Shown here: positions 1 through 6,086 of the stretch, piece after piece
Layout: every line of letters starts with the position of its first letter
Numbering within the stretch: the stretch's first letter is position 1
NCBI GenBank assembly: GCA_022840285.1
Contig: JALHIE010000084.1
Span: 1 to 16,445, forward strand
Direction of reading: 5' to 3'
From: Porphyromonadaceae bacterium
Lineage (GTDB): Bacteria; Bacteroidota; Bacteroidia; Bacteroidales; Dysgonomonadaceae
Length of the DNA: 16,445 nucleotides
Position numbers and translations under genes: made by a program
Notes under the pieces: generated by a model
What the model was told of the DNA's origin: nothing
The model's input: the letters and a program-made list of their open reading frames with translations, nothing else
Databases searched by the model: none

Positions 1-559
1 TAGGAATGCTCGTAAAAGCAGGAAGATACGGCGGAACGTATGCACATAAAGATATTGCATTTCACTTTGCAATGTGGTTAAGCCCCGAATTTCAAATCTA
101 CTTGGTTAATGAGTTTCAACGTCTCAAGGACGAAAAAAACAACCGACTGAAATTAGAGTGGAACCTGCAACGCACCCTTGCCAAAATAAACTACCAAATT
201 GCATAATATCGGCTGCGGTTCAGCAATTCAAACAAGTTTGATTACGTTCACCTTGCGCGATATTTCACACGGATGCAATCAAAGAAAACCTTATTCCGCA
301 AGAAATTACCAAACAGCAAGCAAGTTTTGTTTATGCCAACGAAGCCGATTTGCTGAATGTTGCCCTTTTCGGAATTACCGCAAAAGAGTGGCGAGACAGC
401 AATCCCGACAAAACAGGAAATATACGGGATTACGCCACATTGGAACAACTTGTTGTGTTGAGCAATATGGAAAGCGTGAACGCATTGTTGATTCGACAGG
501 GGCTACCGCAAAGCGAACCGCTAACACGGTATATAGCCTTATGGCGGGTTAAGTGGTAA
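1..559 (+). pseudogene. KilA-N domain protein, 3' part, disrupted by a 65-bp insertion
   Basis: The reading frame is already open at the left edge, so the 5' end lies outside the window. Frame one (from base 3) encodes the KilA-N core, including the family signature AGRYGGTYAHKDIAFHF and the WLSPEFQIYLVNEFQRLK helix, up to LAKINYQI at about 200. The family then expects HTDAIKENLIPQ, which is present but in another frame and begins at 266. Joining 200 to 266 restores a continuous product through NEADLLNVALFG, TAKEWRDSNP and RDYATLEQLVVLSNMESVNALLIRQGLPQ. Bases 201-265 are therefore an insertion of 65 bp that shifts the frame and adds stops. After QGLPQSE the sequence leaves the family and runs into the palindromic spacer, so the C-terminus looks replaced as well. 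KilA-N proteins are DNA-binding proteins common in phages and mobile islands; the cellular role here is unknown. The gene is almost certainly non-functional. Confidence 0.85.
201..265. repeat. 65-bp self-complementary insertion inside the KilA-N gene
   Basis: This stretch interrupts KINYQI/HTDAIK exactly and explains the frame change (65 is not a multiple of 3). It has three nested inverted repeats. An outer 7-bp stem pairs AATATCG (205-211) with CGATATT (258-264). A small hairpin follows at once, GCTG (212-215) with CAGC (221-224). A second, perfect hairpin pairs TCAAAC (228-233) with GTTTGA (236-241). The fold resembles a compact three-way structure. A TT at both edges (199-200 and 264-265) makes the exact ends ambiguous by 2 bp and could be a tiny target duplication. 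It resembles a miniature mobile or structured repeat, but I recognise no family. Confidence 0.6.
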
Positions 560-652
560 AATCAAAGTTTTCGAGACATATCTACTTTTGTGTTATGCTG
601 AAAGATAAACGCTTTTAAAACCGCCACAAGCCATATGCTTAACCGTTGTAGC
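520..652. repeat. Long imperfect inverted repeat, attC-like cassette boundary
   Basis: Left arm 520-547 pairs with right arm 621-652. Outer boxes are GCTAACACGG (520-529) and CCGTTGTAGC (643-652). Inner boxes are around ATATAGCCTTATGGCGG (531-547) and CCGCCACAAGCCATAT (621-636), which match with one bulge and two transitions (G-T pairs when folded). The unpaired centre is about 73 nt. It separates the broken KilA-N gene from the next small gene. Length and architecture (two boxes per arm, large variable centre) resemble an integron attC site, but the outer boxes do not match the RYYYAAC/GTTRRRY consensus exactly, so the identity is inferred. Confidence 0.5.
583..590 (+). promoter_or_regulatory. 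Possible Bacteroidota -7 box (TACTTTTG)
   Basis: TACTTTTG fits TAnnTTTG and lies about 90 bp before the ATG of the small exported protein, inside the centre of the inverted repeat. No TTTG is visible 19-21 bp upstream, so it is a half-match only. Confidence 0.3.
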
Positions 653-681
653 CAATTTTAGAAAACCGAACAGAACAGCAA

Positions 682-918
682 ATGAGATACATATTTTCAA
701 TACTGATTTTTTCGCTTTCACTTTTAGCTTACGGACAGGATAAGAATGATATAAATGTTCGAATAAATAACGAGCCTCTTGATTCGTTACCCAAGTTTGT
801 GATTATAATGGACAAAACTGAATATTTTTTAGACTTAATTCCAAATTCCATAAATCCAAATTGGATAGATAAAATTGAAGTTTTAAAAAGTGAGGAGCAA
901 AAATATTGGAATTACTAG
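682..918 (+). CDS. Small exported protein, TonB-plug-like, probably 3'-truncated
   Basis: This gene encodes 78 residues. Residues 1-18 form a typical Sec signal peptide (basic MRYIF, hydrophobic core SILIFSLSLLA, likely cleavage after AYG before QD), so the product is periplasmic or exported. The mature part, KFVIIMDKTEYFLDL followed by NPNWIDKIEVLKSEEQKYW, resembles the 'xxIDG...L...I.SIEVLK...A..YG..G..GVI.I' segment of TonB plug-like domains, as in small exported proteins of Bacteroidota. That segment should continue with a YG...G.ViI strand, but the frame stops at YWNY, directly where IS3-like sequence begins. I infer that the last 10-20 residues were lost to the insertion. The function is unknown. 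It is separated from the KilA-N remnant by the attC-like repeat, so it looks like its own cassette. Confidence 0.6.
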   Translation: MRYIFSILIFSLSLLAYGQDKNDINVRINNEPLDSLPKFVIIMDKTEYFLDLIPNSINPNWIDKIEVLKSEEQKYWNY

Positions 919-1052
919 CTTAGCCGGGACACAGAGTTAAGCACAAAAGCTTATTTTTGTGTAATACGAGAAAACAAAGAACACATTTTGACAAGGCATT
1001 CAAAGAGAATGCGGTCAAACTCAGTTTAGAACGCAAGAATATTTCTGATCTT
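919..1052 (+). mobile_element. IS3-family left-end remnant with OrfA N-terminus
   Basis: From the TTG codon at 957 the frame reads CNTRKQRTHFDKAFKENAVKLSLERKNISDL, the N-terminal helix-turn-helix opening of IS3-family OrfA transposases (family pattern: TR(K)x..Fx..FKxxAVxLxxE...IS.LA). The similarity ends abruptly at ISDL (about 1052); the following residues do not continue the HTH. No OrfB, DDE domain or right end is present, so only about 130 bp of the left end survives. A hairpin of CACAAAA (942-948) and TTTTGTG (955-961) sits at the start codon, and TATTTTTG (952-959) within it fits the Bacteroidota -7 promoter consensus. This is a dead fragment; its left junction near 919 coincides with the stop of the preceding gene. 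Confidence 0.7.
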
Positions 1053-1097
1053 CTGATAAAAGCCAACCTTGTTGTACTTCTTTCACTTTGTGAACCT

Positions 1098-1119
1098 GTT
1101 GTTCCAGATTGTGGACAAC
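1098..1119. repeat. Hairpin upstream of the SDR gene
   Basis: GTTG-T-TCCA (1098-1106) pairs with TGGACAAC (1112-1119) across a 5-nt loop, with one bulged T. It lies between the IS3 remnant and the SDR start codon, 25 bp before the ATG. It could be the right half of a damaged cassette boundary or a leader structure. No U-tract typical of a terminator follows. Confidence 0.35.
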
Positions 1120-1143
1120 CTTTTAAAACTAAAAATTATTGAT

Positions 1144-1944
1144 ATGACAAAAGAAAAAGAAAACGTAGTGTGGATAACTGGTGCCTCTTCTGGGATTGGC
1201 AAATCAATGGCATTTGAATGGTCAAGATTAGGATATAAGGTAGCCATTTCTTCCAGACGTAAAGAACTCTTGGATAAGGTGGCAGACGAGATTAAGCAGT
1301 CAGGTGGGGAAGCATTGGTGATTCCGTGTGATATAACTGAAGAAACCGCAATTGAAAATGCAGTCATACATATTATTGCAACTTGGGGTCGTTTGGATAT
1401 CGTAGTAGCCAATGCTGGTTTTGGTGTTTTTGGAAGTATAGATAAGCTAACGGCCAGAGATTGGAATAGACAATTACAAGGCAACGTCACAGGTCTAGCC
1501 TTAACAGTTAAATATGCCCTGCCACATTTAAAGCAAAACAATGGACGGATTGGTTTGGTGGGTAGTGTGGGAGCCTATCTTCCTAATCCTAATTTGGGTG
1601 CATACGGGGCTTCAAAAGCCGCCGTACATTCTATCGGTCAGACATTACAGGTTGAGTTAATGAGTACTGGCGTAAGTTGTACTACGATGCATCCTGGATT
1701 TGTAGTTTCGGAAATTGCAAAGATGGATAATGATGGAGTTTGGCATCCTGAGCGACCAGATCCACGGCCTTCAAATTTAATGTGGCCTACTGATAAAGCT
1801 GCAAAAGTGATGGTAAAAGCTATTTTGAAACGAAGAAGAAATTACGTTTTTACTATCCATGGAAAAGTATTTGTATGGTTGCAACGATGGTTTCCTGGAT
1901 TGATGAGACTGATTATCTCAAAAAGCCCTAAGCCAGATTCTTGA
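1144..1944 (+). CDS. Short-chain dehydrogenase/reductase (SDR)
   Basis: This is a 266-residue classical SDR with a Rossmann fold. Visible motifs are the cofactor glycine motif TGASSGIG (12-19), VVANAG (87-92), Asn114, Ser141 (in GSVGAY) and YGASK with Tyr154 and Lys158, so the full N-S-Y-K catalytic set is present. Arg38-Arg39 after the second strand favours NADPH over NADH. The C-terminal tail (KAILKRRRNYVFTIHGKVFVWLQRWFPGLM) is longer and more hydrophobic than in minimal SDRs and resembles the branch that includes 3-ketosphinganine-type reductases; the substrate cannot be assigned. The ATG at 1144 is preferred over an upstream TTG extension because the motif spacing is normal from there and the extension reads through IS and hairpin sequence. 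It stands alone between repeats, as a single-gene cassette would. The enzyme class is certain; the substrate is not. Confidence 0.9.
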   Translation: MTKEKENVVWITGASSGIGKSMAFEWSRLGYKVAISSRRKELLDKVADEIKQSGGEALVIPCDITEETAIENAVIHIIATWGRLDIVVANAGFGVFGSIDKLTARDWNRQLQGNVTGLALTVKYALPHLKQNNGRIGLVGSVGAYLPNPNLGAYGASKAAVHSIGQTLQVELMSTGVSCTTMHPGFVVSEIAKMDNDGVWHPERPDPRPSNLMWPTDKAAKVMVKAILKRRRNYVFTIHGKVFVWLQRWFPGLMRLIISKSPKPDS

Positions 1945-1950
1945 AACGAA

Positions 1951-1985
1951 AGCCGAACGCCGAACCCTAAACGTTAGGCGGCAGA
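1951..1985. repeat. GTTAGGC-containing palindrome after the SDR gene
   Basis: Seven bases after the stop codon are tandem GCCGAAC units (1952-1958, 1959-1965), then CCTAA-ACG-TTAGG (1966-1978), a perfect 5-bp-arm palindrome. It ends in AACGTTAGGC, with GTTAGGC (1973-1979) matching the integron R-box consensus GTTRRRY exactly. A matching left arm over a long distance is not clear, although GCCCTAAGCC occurs at 1925-1934 in the 3' end of the SDR gene. I interpret it as a possible cassette-end (attC or attI-like) core; a simple attenuating hairpin is the alternative. Confidence 0.35.
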
Positions 1986-2003
1986 AAAAAAGGCATGGGA
2001 TGA

Positions 2004-2168
2004 CACGAAATTACTTTTAAAAGTGAAGTTTACCGCTTGGTTAATAATGGTAGTTTTAGACAGTTGATACTAGATACGATTGCAATTTTTGTCGTAATCA
2101 TTTTGCTTTTGCTTGAGACAAAGGTAAGAGAGCGGATTTCAATTAAATATGATTTGCAACATACGTAA
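2004..2168 (+). other. Open frame for a small TM peptide without a normal start
   Basis: In the 263-bp spacer between the SDR and toxin-antitoxin genes one frame is open for 54 codons after a stop at 2001-2003. It contains the hydrophobic stretch QLILDTIAIFVVIILLLLE followed by basic residues TKVRER, as in a small inner-membrane protein or its remnant. There is no in-frame ATG; TTG at 2037 would be the only candidate start and has no visible upstream signal. The 3' end of the frame overlaps the -33 box of the toxin-antitoxin promoter. It is probably a relic or chance. Confidence 0.2.
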
Positions 2169-2184
2169 AATATATTTATATTTG
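2153..2184 (+). promoter_or_regulatory. Bacteroidota sigma-ABfr-type promoter of the toxin-antitoxin operon
   Basis: TTTG at 2153-2156 is followed after exactly 20 bp by TATATTTG at 2177-2184, matching the TTTG-N19-21-TAnnTTTG consensus of Bacteroidota primary promoters. Transcription would start near 2190, giving a leader of under 20 nt before the ATG at 2208. This is the best promoter match in the window. Confidence 0.8.
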
Positions 2185-2207
2185 CACGTAGAAAAAGCAT
2201 ATGGAAA

Positions 2208-2450
2208 ATGAATACAAAGCTGACATTAAACTTGGATAAAAACGTGATTGAGAAAGCAAAATCCTATGCGAAAGAGAATAAATCGAGTCTCTCCAAACTT
2301 GTTGAAAACTATCTAAGTTCTCTCATAAATGCTTCTCATAAGAATGATATTAAAGTAAGTCCACTTGTAGACAGTTTAACAGGGGTTATCTCATCGAGCG
2401 TCGATGAGCGGAAACGTTATCGTGATTATTTATCTGAAAAATATTCGTGA
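2208..2450 (+). CDS. DUF6364-family antitoxin
   Basis: This gene encodes 80 residues. The N-terminus MNTKLTLNLDKNVIEKAKSYAKENKSS resembles the beta-strand/helix opening of ribbon-helix-helix antitoxins of the DUF6364 family, followed by SLSKLVENYLSSLI. The polar C-terminal part (SPLVDSLTGVISSSVDERKRYRDYLSEKYS) is the usual region that binds and blocks the partner toxin. Its stop codon overlaps the start of the PIN gene by one base (TGATG), so the pair is translationally coupled. As known for this kind of antitoxin, it likely represses its own promoter at 2153-2184; this is inferred. The start at 2208 is favoured over the ATG at 2201, which is in a different frame with an early stop. Confidence 0.85.
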   Translation: MNTKLTLNLDKNVIEKAKSYAKENKSSLSKLVENYLSSLINASHKNDIKVSPLVDSLTGVISSSVDERKRYRDYLSEKYS

Positions 2451-2857
2451 TGAAAAAATTACTCGTAGACACGAATATCGTAATTGATTTGCTTGCAAAA
2501 CGAAAGGATTTTTACCGGGAAGCCCAAGAATTGTTCACACTCGCAGATGAAAACGAAGTAAAACTTCATATCTCATCCCTGACTTTTGCAAATACGCATT
2601 ATCTACTTGTCAAAGAATTAAATGCTGATGAAGCACGTAAGGTCTTGATAAAGCTTAAACTTCTCGTGAAAATTTTACCTCTTGATGAGAAAATATTGGA
2701 GTTAGCTCTATCTTCCGACTTTATAGATTTTGAAGATGCAATTCAGTATTATACAGCGTTAGTTAATAAATTAGAAATCATCATAACTCGAAATAAGAAA
2801 GACTTTAAAACGGCGAAACTACCTGTTTTGACCGCAAAAGAGTATTTGAATAGATAA
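2450..2857 (+). CDS. PIN-domain ribonuclease toxin
   Basis: This gene encodes 135 residues, a normal length for a VapC-like PIN toxin. It starts with the family hallmark KKLLVDTNIVIDLL (Asp7 as first metal ligand, Asp13 nearby), continues with AQELFTLADENEVKLHISSLTFANTHYLL, and ends with FEDAIQYYTAL (Asp96) and IITRNKKDF (Asn115, Asp118), the C-terminal acidic cluster. These residues bind the catalytic Mg2+/Mn2+ in PIN nucleases, which cleave RNA (often tRNA or rRNA) when freed from the antitoxin. The start codon shares one base with the DUF6364 stop. Such modules are typical stabilising cargo in mobile islands and sedentary cassette arrays, which fits the surrounding repeats. The gene appears intact. 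The family is secure; the RNA target cannot be deduced. Confidence 0.88.
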   Translation: MKKLLVDTNIVIDLLAKRKDFYREAQELFTLADENEVKLHISSLTFANTHYLLVKELNADEARKVLIKLKLLVKILPLDEKILELALSSDFIDFEDAIQYYTALVNKLEIIITRNKKDFKTAKLPVLTAKEYLNR

Positions 2858-2868
2858 ATTGCAGAACT

Positions 2869-2963
2869 GCTAACATCGGTTTTTCGAGAGCGGGAAAAAC
2901 GTCTCTGTAAGAAAATCTTCGCTAAATTTGTAAATTCGAACTTCGCAAAAAAGGAAATGTTAA
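2869..2963. repeat. Second attC-like imperfect inverted repeat
   Basis: Beginning 11 bp after the PIN stop codon, GCTAACATCGG (2869-2879) repeats almost exactly the left box of the 520-652 element (GCTAACACGG). TAACAT (2871-2876) pairs with ATGTTA (2957-2962), and TTTTTCGAGAG (2880-2890) pairs with CTTCGCAAAAA (2941-2951) allowing two bulges. The right outer box is degenerate. TAAATTTG (2923-2930) in its centre fits the Bacteroidota -7 box, and could help express the next gene. Confidence 0.45.
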
Positions 2964-2997
2964 AAGGGAAAAACAAAATGACAACAAAAAAACACCC

Positions 2998-3690
2998 ATG
3001 GAAGAACCAGAATACAAGTTCAACGAAGAGTTAAATTGGAATAAGTTGTACAAGGTTGGCGGAGTAGCAGCTATAGTAATCGTTTTAATAATACCGATAC
3101 AACTGGTTATTTTTGCCCTATTTCCTCCCCCAGAAACCACAACGGGATTTTTTGAACTGTTCCGAAAAAATTGGCTCATTGGATTGTTGAGCCTTGATCT
3201 CTTGTACTATATAAACAACGGGATTTTAATCCTGGTATACCTTGGGTTATTTGCAGCATTAAGGAAAGTGAATTTCACCAATATGCTTATCGCCACGATA
3301 ATCGGATTAACAGGAATTGCAGTTTATTATGTATCTGCCGTTGGTTTTGAAATGTTATCGATCAGCAAACAATATTTCTCCACGGAATCAATGGAGTATA
3401 AACAGCAGTTGCTGGCGGTAGGGCAAGGCTTGATAGCAAGATATAAAGGAACGGCATTTGATGTGTATTATGTGTTTAATGCCATTACGCTCATTTTGAT
3501 TTCCATGACAATGTATAAATCAAGGGATTTCGGGAGATCTTCAGCCACGTGGGGCCTGGTTGCGGGGATTTTTATGATAATTCCCTCGACAGCAGGGACC
3601 CTGGGCTTGATTTGTTCATTACTCTCTCTTGTCCCCTGGATTGTCTTTTCTGTCTTAATAGGGAGAAGACTCATACAAATGAAAGCCTGA
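2998..3690 (+). CDS. DUF4386 family membrane protein
   Basis: This is a 230-residue polytopic inner-membrane protein. Hydrophobic segments are roughly at 20-42 (VGGVAAIVIVLIIPIQLVIF), 60-85 (IGLLSLDLLYYINNGILILVYLGLF), 95-116, 155-170 (VYYVFNAITLILISMTM), 185-203 and 204-222 (LGLICSLLSLVPWIVFSVLI). The pattern 'YYVFNAI.LI..S..M..S..F....A..G...G......PS.AG.LGLI.SLLSLVPWI.......RL' fits DUF4386. No catalytic residues are known, and the role is unknown. The ATG at 2998 is in frame with the conserved part; the earlier ATG at 2978 is out of frame. It follows the second attC-like element with no other gene between, which again fits a one-gene cassette. No frameshift or truncation is visible. Confidence 0.8.
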   Translation: MEEPEYKFNEELNWNKLYKVGGVAAIVIVLIIPIQLVIFALFPPPETTTGFFELFRKNWLIGLLSLDLLYYINNGILILVYLGLFAALRKVNFTNMLIATIIGLTGIAVYYVSAVGFEMLSISKQYFSTESMEYKQQLLAVGQGLIARYKGTAFDVYYVFNAITLILISMTMYKSRDFGRSSATWGLVAGIFMIIPSTAGTLGLICSLLSLVPWIVFSVLIGRRLIQMKA

Positions 3691-3714
3691 TTCAGTATAA
3701 AAAAATAGAATAAC

Positions 3715-3888
3715 ATGAAAAAGCGTACCATTAGTGAGACAATTATTGATTTGGAGAGAGCCGCTCTCGAAGCATGGCATGATGGTAATCCCTCTCCCTA
3801 TCTCGAACTGTACTCGAAGAATTTCACTGCTGAATATACGAACGCTGATATAAACATTTGCATACATAACATTTTGATCAATAGATAG
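3715..3888 (+). pseudogene. Truncated NTF2-like (DUF4440/SnoaL) protein
   Basis: An ATG frame of 57 codons reads MKKRTISETIIDLERAALEA then WHDGNPSPYLELYSKNFTAEY, the N-terminal helix and first strand typical of DUF4440/SnoaL-like proteins (family pattern: I..LE.AAL.AW..GDP..YL.LYA.D.TYFDP). Where the family continues with FDP and the rest of the cone-shaped barrel (about 120 residues in full), this sequence changes to NADINICIHNILINR and stops. It is therefore a 5' fragment. Its TAG stop (3886-3888) directly abuts the ATG of the ketopantoate reductase gene at 3889, so the deletion that removed its 3' part probably fused it to that gene. Translation of the fragment could still feed ribosomes to the next gene. 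It is too short to fold as the family does. Confidence 0.6.
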
Positions 3889-4818
3889 ATGAAAATAGCT
3901 ATTATAGGTACGGGAGGAGTTGGAGGATATTTTGGGGCAAAACTGGTTCAAGCCGGATATGATGTGACTTTTGTTGCAAGGGGGGAACATTTAAAATCAA
4001 TTCAAAATAACGGATTGACTATTAAAAGTTTTCTTGGCGATTTTAAAGTTGATAATTTAAAAGCGACGGACAAGATTACGGAGATTGATAAACCCGATTT
4101 GATTATTATTGGTGTTAAGGCATGGCAAATCAAAGAGATTCGGGATAATATAAAGATGATATTAAAAGATAACACTGTGATTCTTCCATTACAGAACGGG
4201 GTTTTAGCGTCTGAAGAGTTGTCGGAAAGCATTGACAAAAAACACATTTTGGGAGGACTGTGCAGAATTATCAGCAAAATTGATTCTCCCGGAGTAATTC
4301 ATCACATTGGCATTACGCCTGCGATTATAGTTGGAGAGCTTGATAAATCGAAAACAGAGAGGATTGAGAAAATTCAAGAAATATTTATAACCGCAGGAAT
4401 TGAATCAAAAATATCCGAAAATATCGAAGCAGATTTATGGAAAAAATTCATCACGATTTGTGTGAGCGGATTATTAGCAGTTTCAAACACTACCTACGGA
4501 GAATTAAGGTCAATGAAAGAAACCCGACGGTTAATGATTGATTTACTCAAAGAGATATTTCTGCTATCCCAAAAAATTGGAGCGGGTATCGAAACTGACT
4601 TTGTCGATCAGGCAGTGGCATTCATAGACTCTTTTCCCTATGATTCAACAGCTTCGTTAACAAGAGATGTTTGGGAGAAGAAACCGTCAGAAATTGAATA
4701 TCAAAACGGCACAGTTGTCAGATTTGGAGAAAAACATGGAATAGAGACACCTATTAATAAATTCGTATACAGCTGTATTTTACCGAGTGAAATCAAAGCA
4801 AGAGGTTTAAAAGCATAA
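3889..4818 (+). CDS. panE: 2-dehydropantoate 2-reductase (ketopantoate reductase family)
   Basis: This is a 309-residue enzyme of normal family length. It begins with the Rossmann motif IIGTGGVGGYFGAKL (Gly7, Gly9, Gly12) for NADPH, followed by Arg31, consistent with binding the 2'-phosphate. VKAWQ (Lys77), LQNGV (Asn103) and LWKKF (Lys186, matching the catalytic Lys of the E. coli enzyme) are present, with the C-terminal SEIEYQNG...GIETPIN helix that closes the active site. The family reduces ketopantoate to pantoate in the cytosol for pantothenate and coenzyme A synthesis. Paralogues with other substrates exist, and this gene stands in an accessory region away from any pan gene, so the exact substrate is less sure than the fold. 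The ATG abuts the stop of the truncated NTF2-like frame; no promoter of its own is visible. Confidence 0.85.
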   Translation: MKIAIIGTGGVGGYFGAKLVQAGYDVTFVARGEHLKSIQNNGLTIKSFLGDFKVDNLKATDKITEIDKPDLIIIGVKAWQIKEIRDNIKMILKDNTVILPLQNGVLASEELSESIDKKHILGGLCRIISKIDSPGVIHHIGITPAIIVGELDKSKTERIEKIQEIFITAGIESKISENIEADLWKKFITICVSGLLAVSNTTYGELRSMKETRRLMIDLLKEIFLLSQKIGAGIETDFVDQAVAFIDSFPYDSTASLTRDVWEKKPSEIEYQNGTVVRFGEKHGIETPINKFVYSCILPSEIKARGLKA

Positions 4819-4923
4819 ATCAACTGCGCTAAACAGACGGTATTAAAACTGCGACAACTGGTTATTCAAGGGAGGTATCCTGCTAACAATCGATCAGAAT
4901 CTGAATTAAAAAAGTGACAAAAT

Positions 4924-6069
4924 ATGAAACAATTACTTCATTGGGTGTTGACATCAGCATTGCTTTTTTCTTGCAATACCCCTAAAACATCTTACAATGC
5001 ATTCAATCCCGGTCAAGAATGGCTGGATAACAACGGTGTACATATCAATGCTCATGGGGGTGGAATACTTTATCATGATGGGAAATATTACTGGTATGGA
5101 GAACACAAAATTGCCGGAGAGGCAGGTAATCAAGCGCAGGTAGGCGTGCATGTCTATTCGTCGGACGACTTATATAACTGGACTGACGAAAGCATAGCAT
5201 TAAAAGTAAACGAGACAGATTCAACATCTGATATTACCAAGGGGTGCATTCTGGAAAGACCCAAAGTTATCTACAACACAAAAACCAAAAAATTTGTCAT
5301 GTGGTTTCACCTTGAACTTAAAGGACAAGGTTATGATGCTGCCAGGTCGGGTGTGGCAGTGGCGGACAATCCGATAGGACCATTTTTTTTCATCAAGTCG
5401 GTAAGACCAAACAAGGGCACCTGGCCCCTCAATGTTCAGGAATATCATAAACGTCCTGTTTCAGATACCGTAAAAAGTAAGTATTGTGGAGGATTAGGCT
5501 GTCTGCCTGCTCATGTAGATTCGTTAAATATTCTGGGACGTGATTATAAGAATGGACAAATGGCTCGCGATATGAATTTGTTTGTAGATGATGATGGCAA
5601 AGCATACCACCTGTACTCTTCCGAAGAGAACAGCACCCTGCACATAGCTGAACTGAGCGACGATTACCTATCTCATTCAGGCAGATACGCCAGATTCTTT
5701 AGCAACAGATACATGGAAGCCCCGACCATTCTAAAAACCAGTAAAGGTAAATATTTTCTTATCGCTTCCGATTGTACCGGATGGGCTCCAAATCCCGCCA
5801 GGTCGGCCAGTGCTGATAACATTTTTGGTCCATGGACAGAATTAGGAAATCCATGTTTGGGTCAGGATTCATTAACTACCTTTCATTCACAAAGCACCTA
5901 TATCCTTGCAGTTCATGGAAAAAATGATGCATTTATTTTCATGGCTGATCGATGGGTGCCTGAAAATCCCGTTGATGGTCGTTATATATGGCTTCCCATT
6001 AACTTTGAGAATGATAGGATTCATTTGAAATGGGCAGACAAATGGGATTTAAGCGTTTATAATAAATAA
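4924..6069 (+). CDS. GH43 lipoprotein, exo-galactanase-like branch (GH43_34/24 type)
   Basis: This gene encodes 381 residues. A lipoprotein signal ends in LLFSC (Cys17), so the enzyme is probably anchored on the periplasmic or outer-membrane face. One five-bladed GH43 propeller fills the rest. Where ordinary GH43 enzymes carry an early Asp-Pro base, this protein has INAHGGGILYHDGKYYWYGE (41-60), as in the branch with exo-beta-1,3-galactanases and GH43_34 galactosidases. Other candidate catalytic residues are Glu111 (LERPKV), Asp216 (ARDMNLF, the pKa modulator), Glu265 (MEAPTIL, the acid) and Gln323 (HSQST). In a characterised fungal exo-galactanase an equivalent Gln is thought to replace the base; the equivalence here is from memory of that family. 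The likely role is trimming galactose from arabinogalactan-type glycans. No SusC/SusD pair is adjacent, so it is an isolated carbohydrate gene. Confidence 0.82.
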   Translation: MKQLLHWVLTSALLFSCNTPKTSYNAFNPGQEWLDNNGVHINAHGGGILYHDGKYYWYGEHKIAGEAGNQAQVGVHVYSSDDLYNWTDESIALKVNETDSTSDITKGCILERPKVIYNTKTKKFVMWFHLELKGQGYDAARSGVAVADNPIGPFFFIKSVRPNKGTWPLNVQEYHKRPVSDTVKSKYCGGLGCLPAHVDSLNILGRDYKNGQMARDMNLFVDDDGKAYHLYSSEENSTLHIAELSDDYLSHSGRYARFFSNRYMEAPTILKTSKGKYFLIASDCTGWAPNPARSASADNIFGPWTELGNPCLGQDSLTTFHSQSTYILAVHGKNDAFIFMADRWVPENPVDGRYIWLPINFENDRIHLKWADKWDLSVYNK

Positions 6070-6086
6070 TTTGGTTTGACAAAACA

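Noticed and set aside
201..265. tRNA-like gene in the 65-bp insertion
   Set aside because: The outer 7-bp stem and inner hairpins recall a cloverleaf, but the central hairpin has no 7-nt anticodon loop, the length is too short and the D/T-arm consensus is absent.
199..552. 117-codon + frame in the KilA-N region
   Set aside because: It is a third frame overlapping the real, frame-shifted KilA-N coding sequence and has no recognisable protein pattern.
942..961. Terminator for the small exported gene
   Set aside because: The CACAAAA/TTTTGTG hairpin is short and is not followed by a T-run; it is better explained as part of the IS left end.
1069..1143. N-terminal extension of the SDR from a TTG codon
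   Set aside because: It reads through hairpin and spacer sequence and would put extra residues before the normal Rossmann start; ATG at 1144 fits the family.
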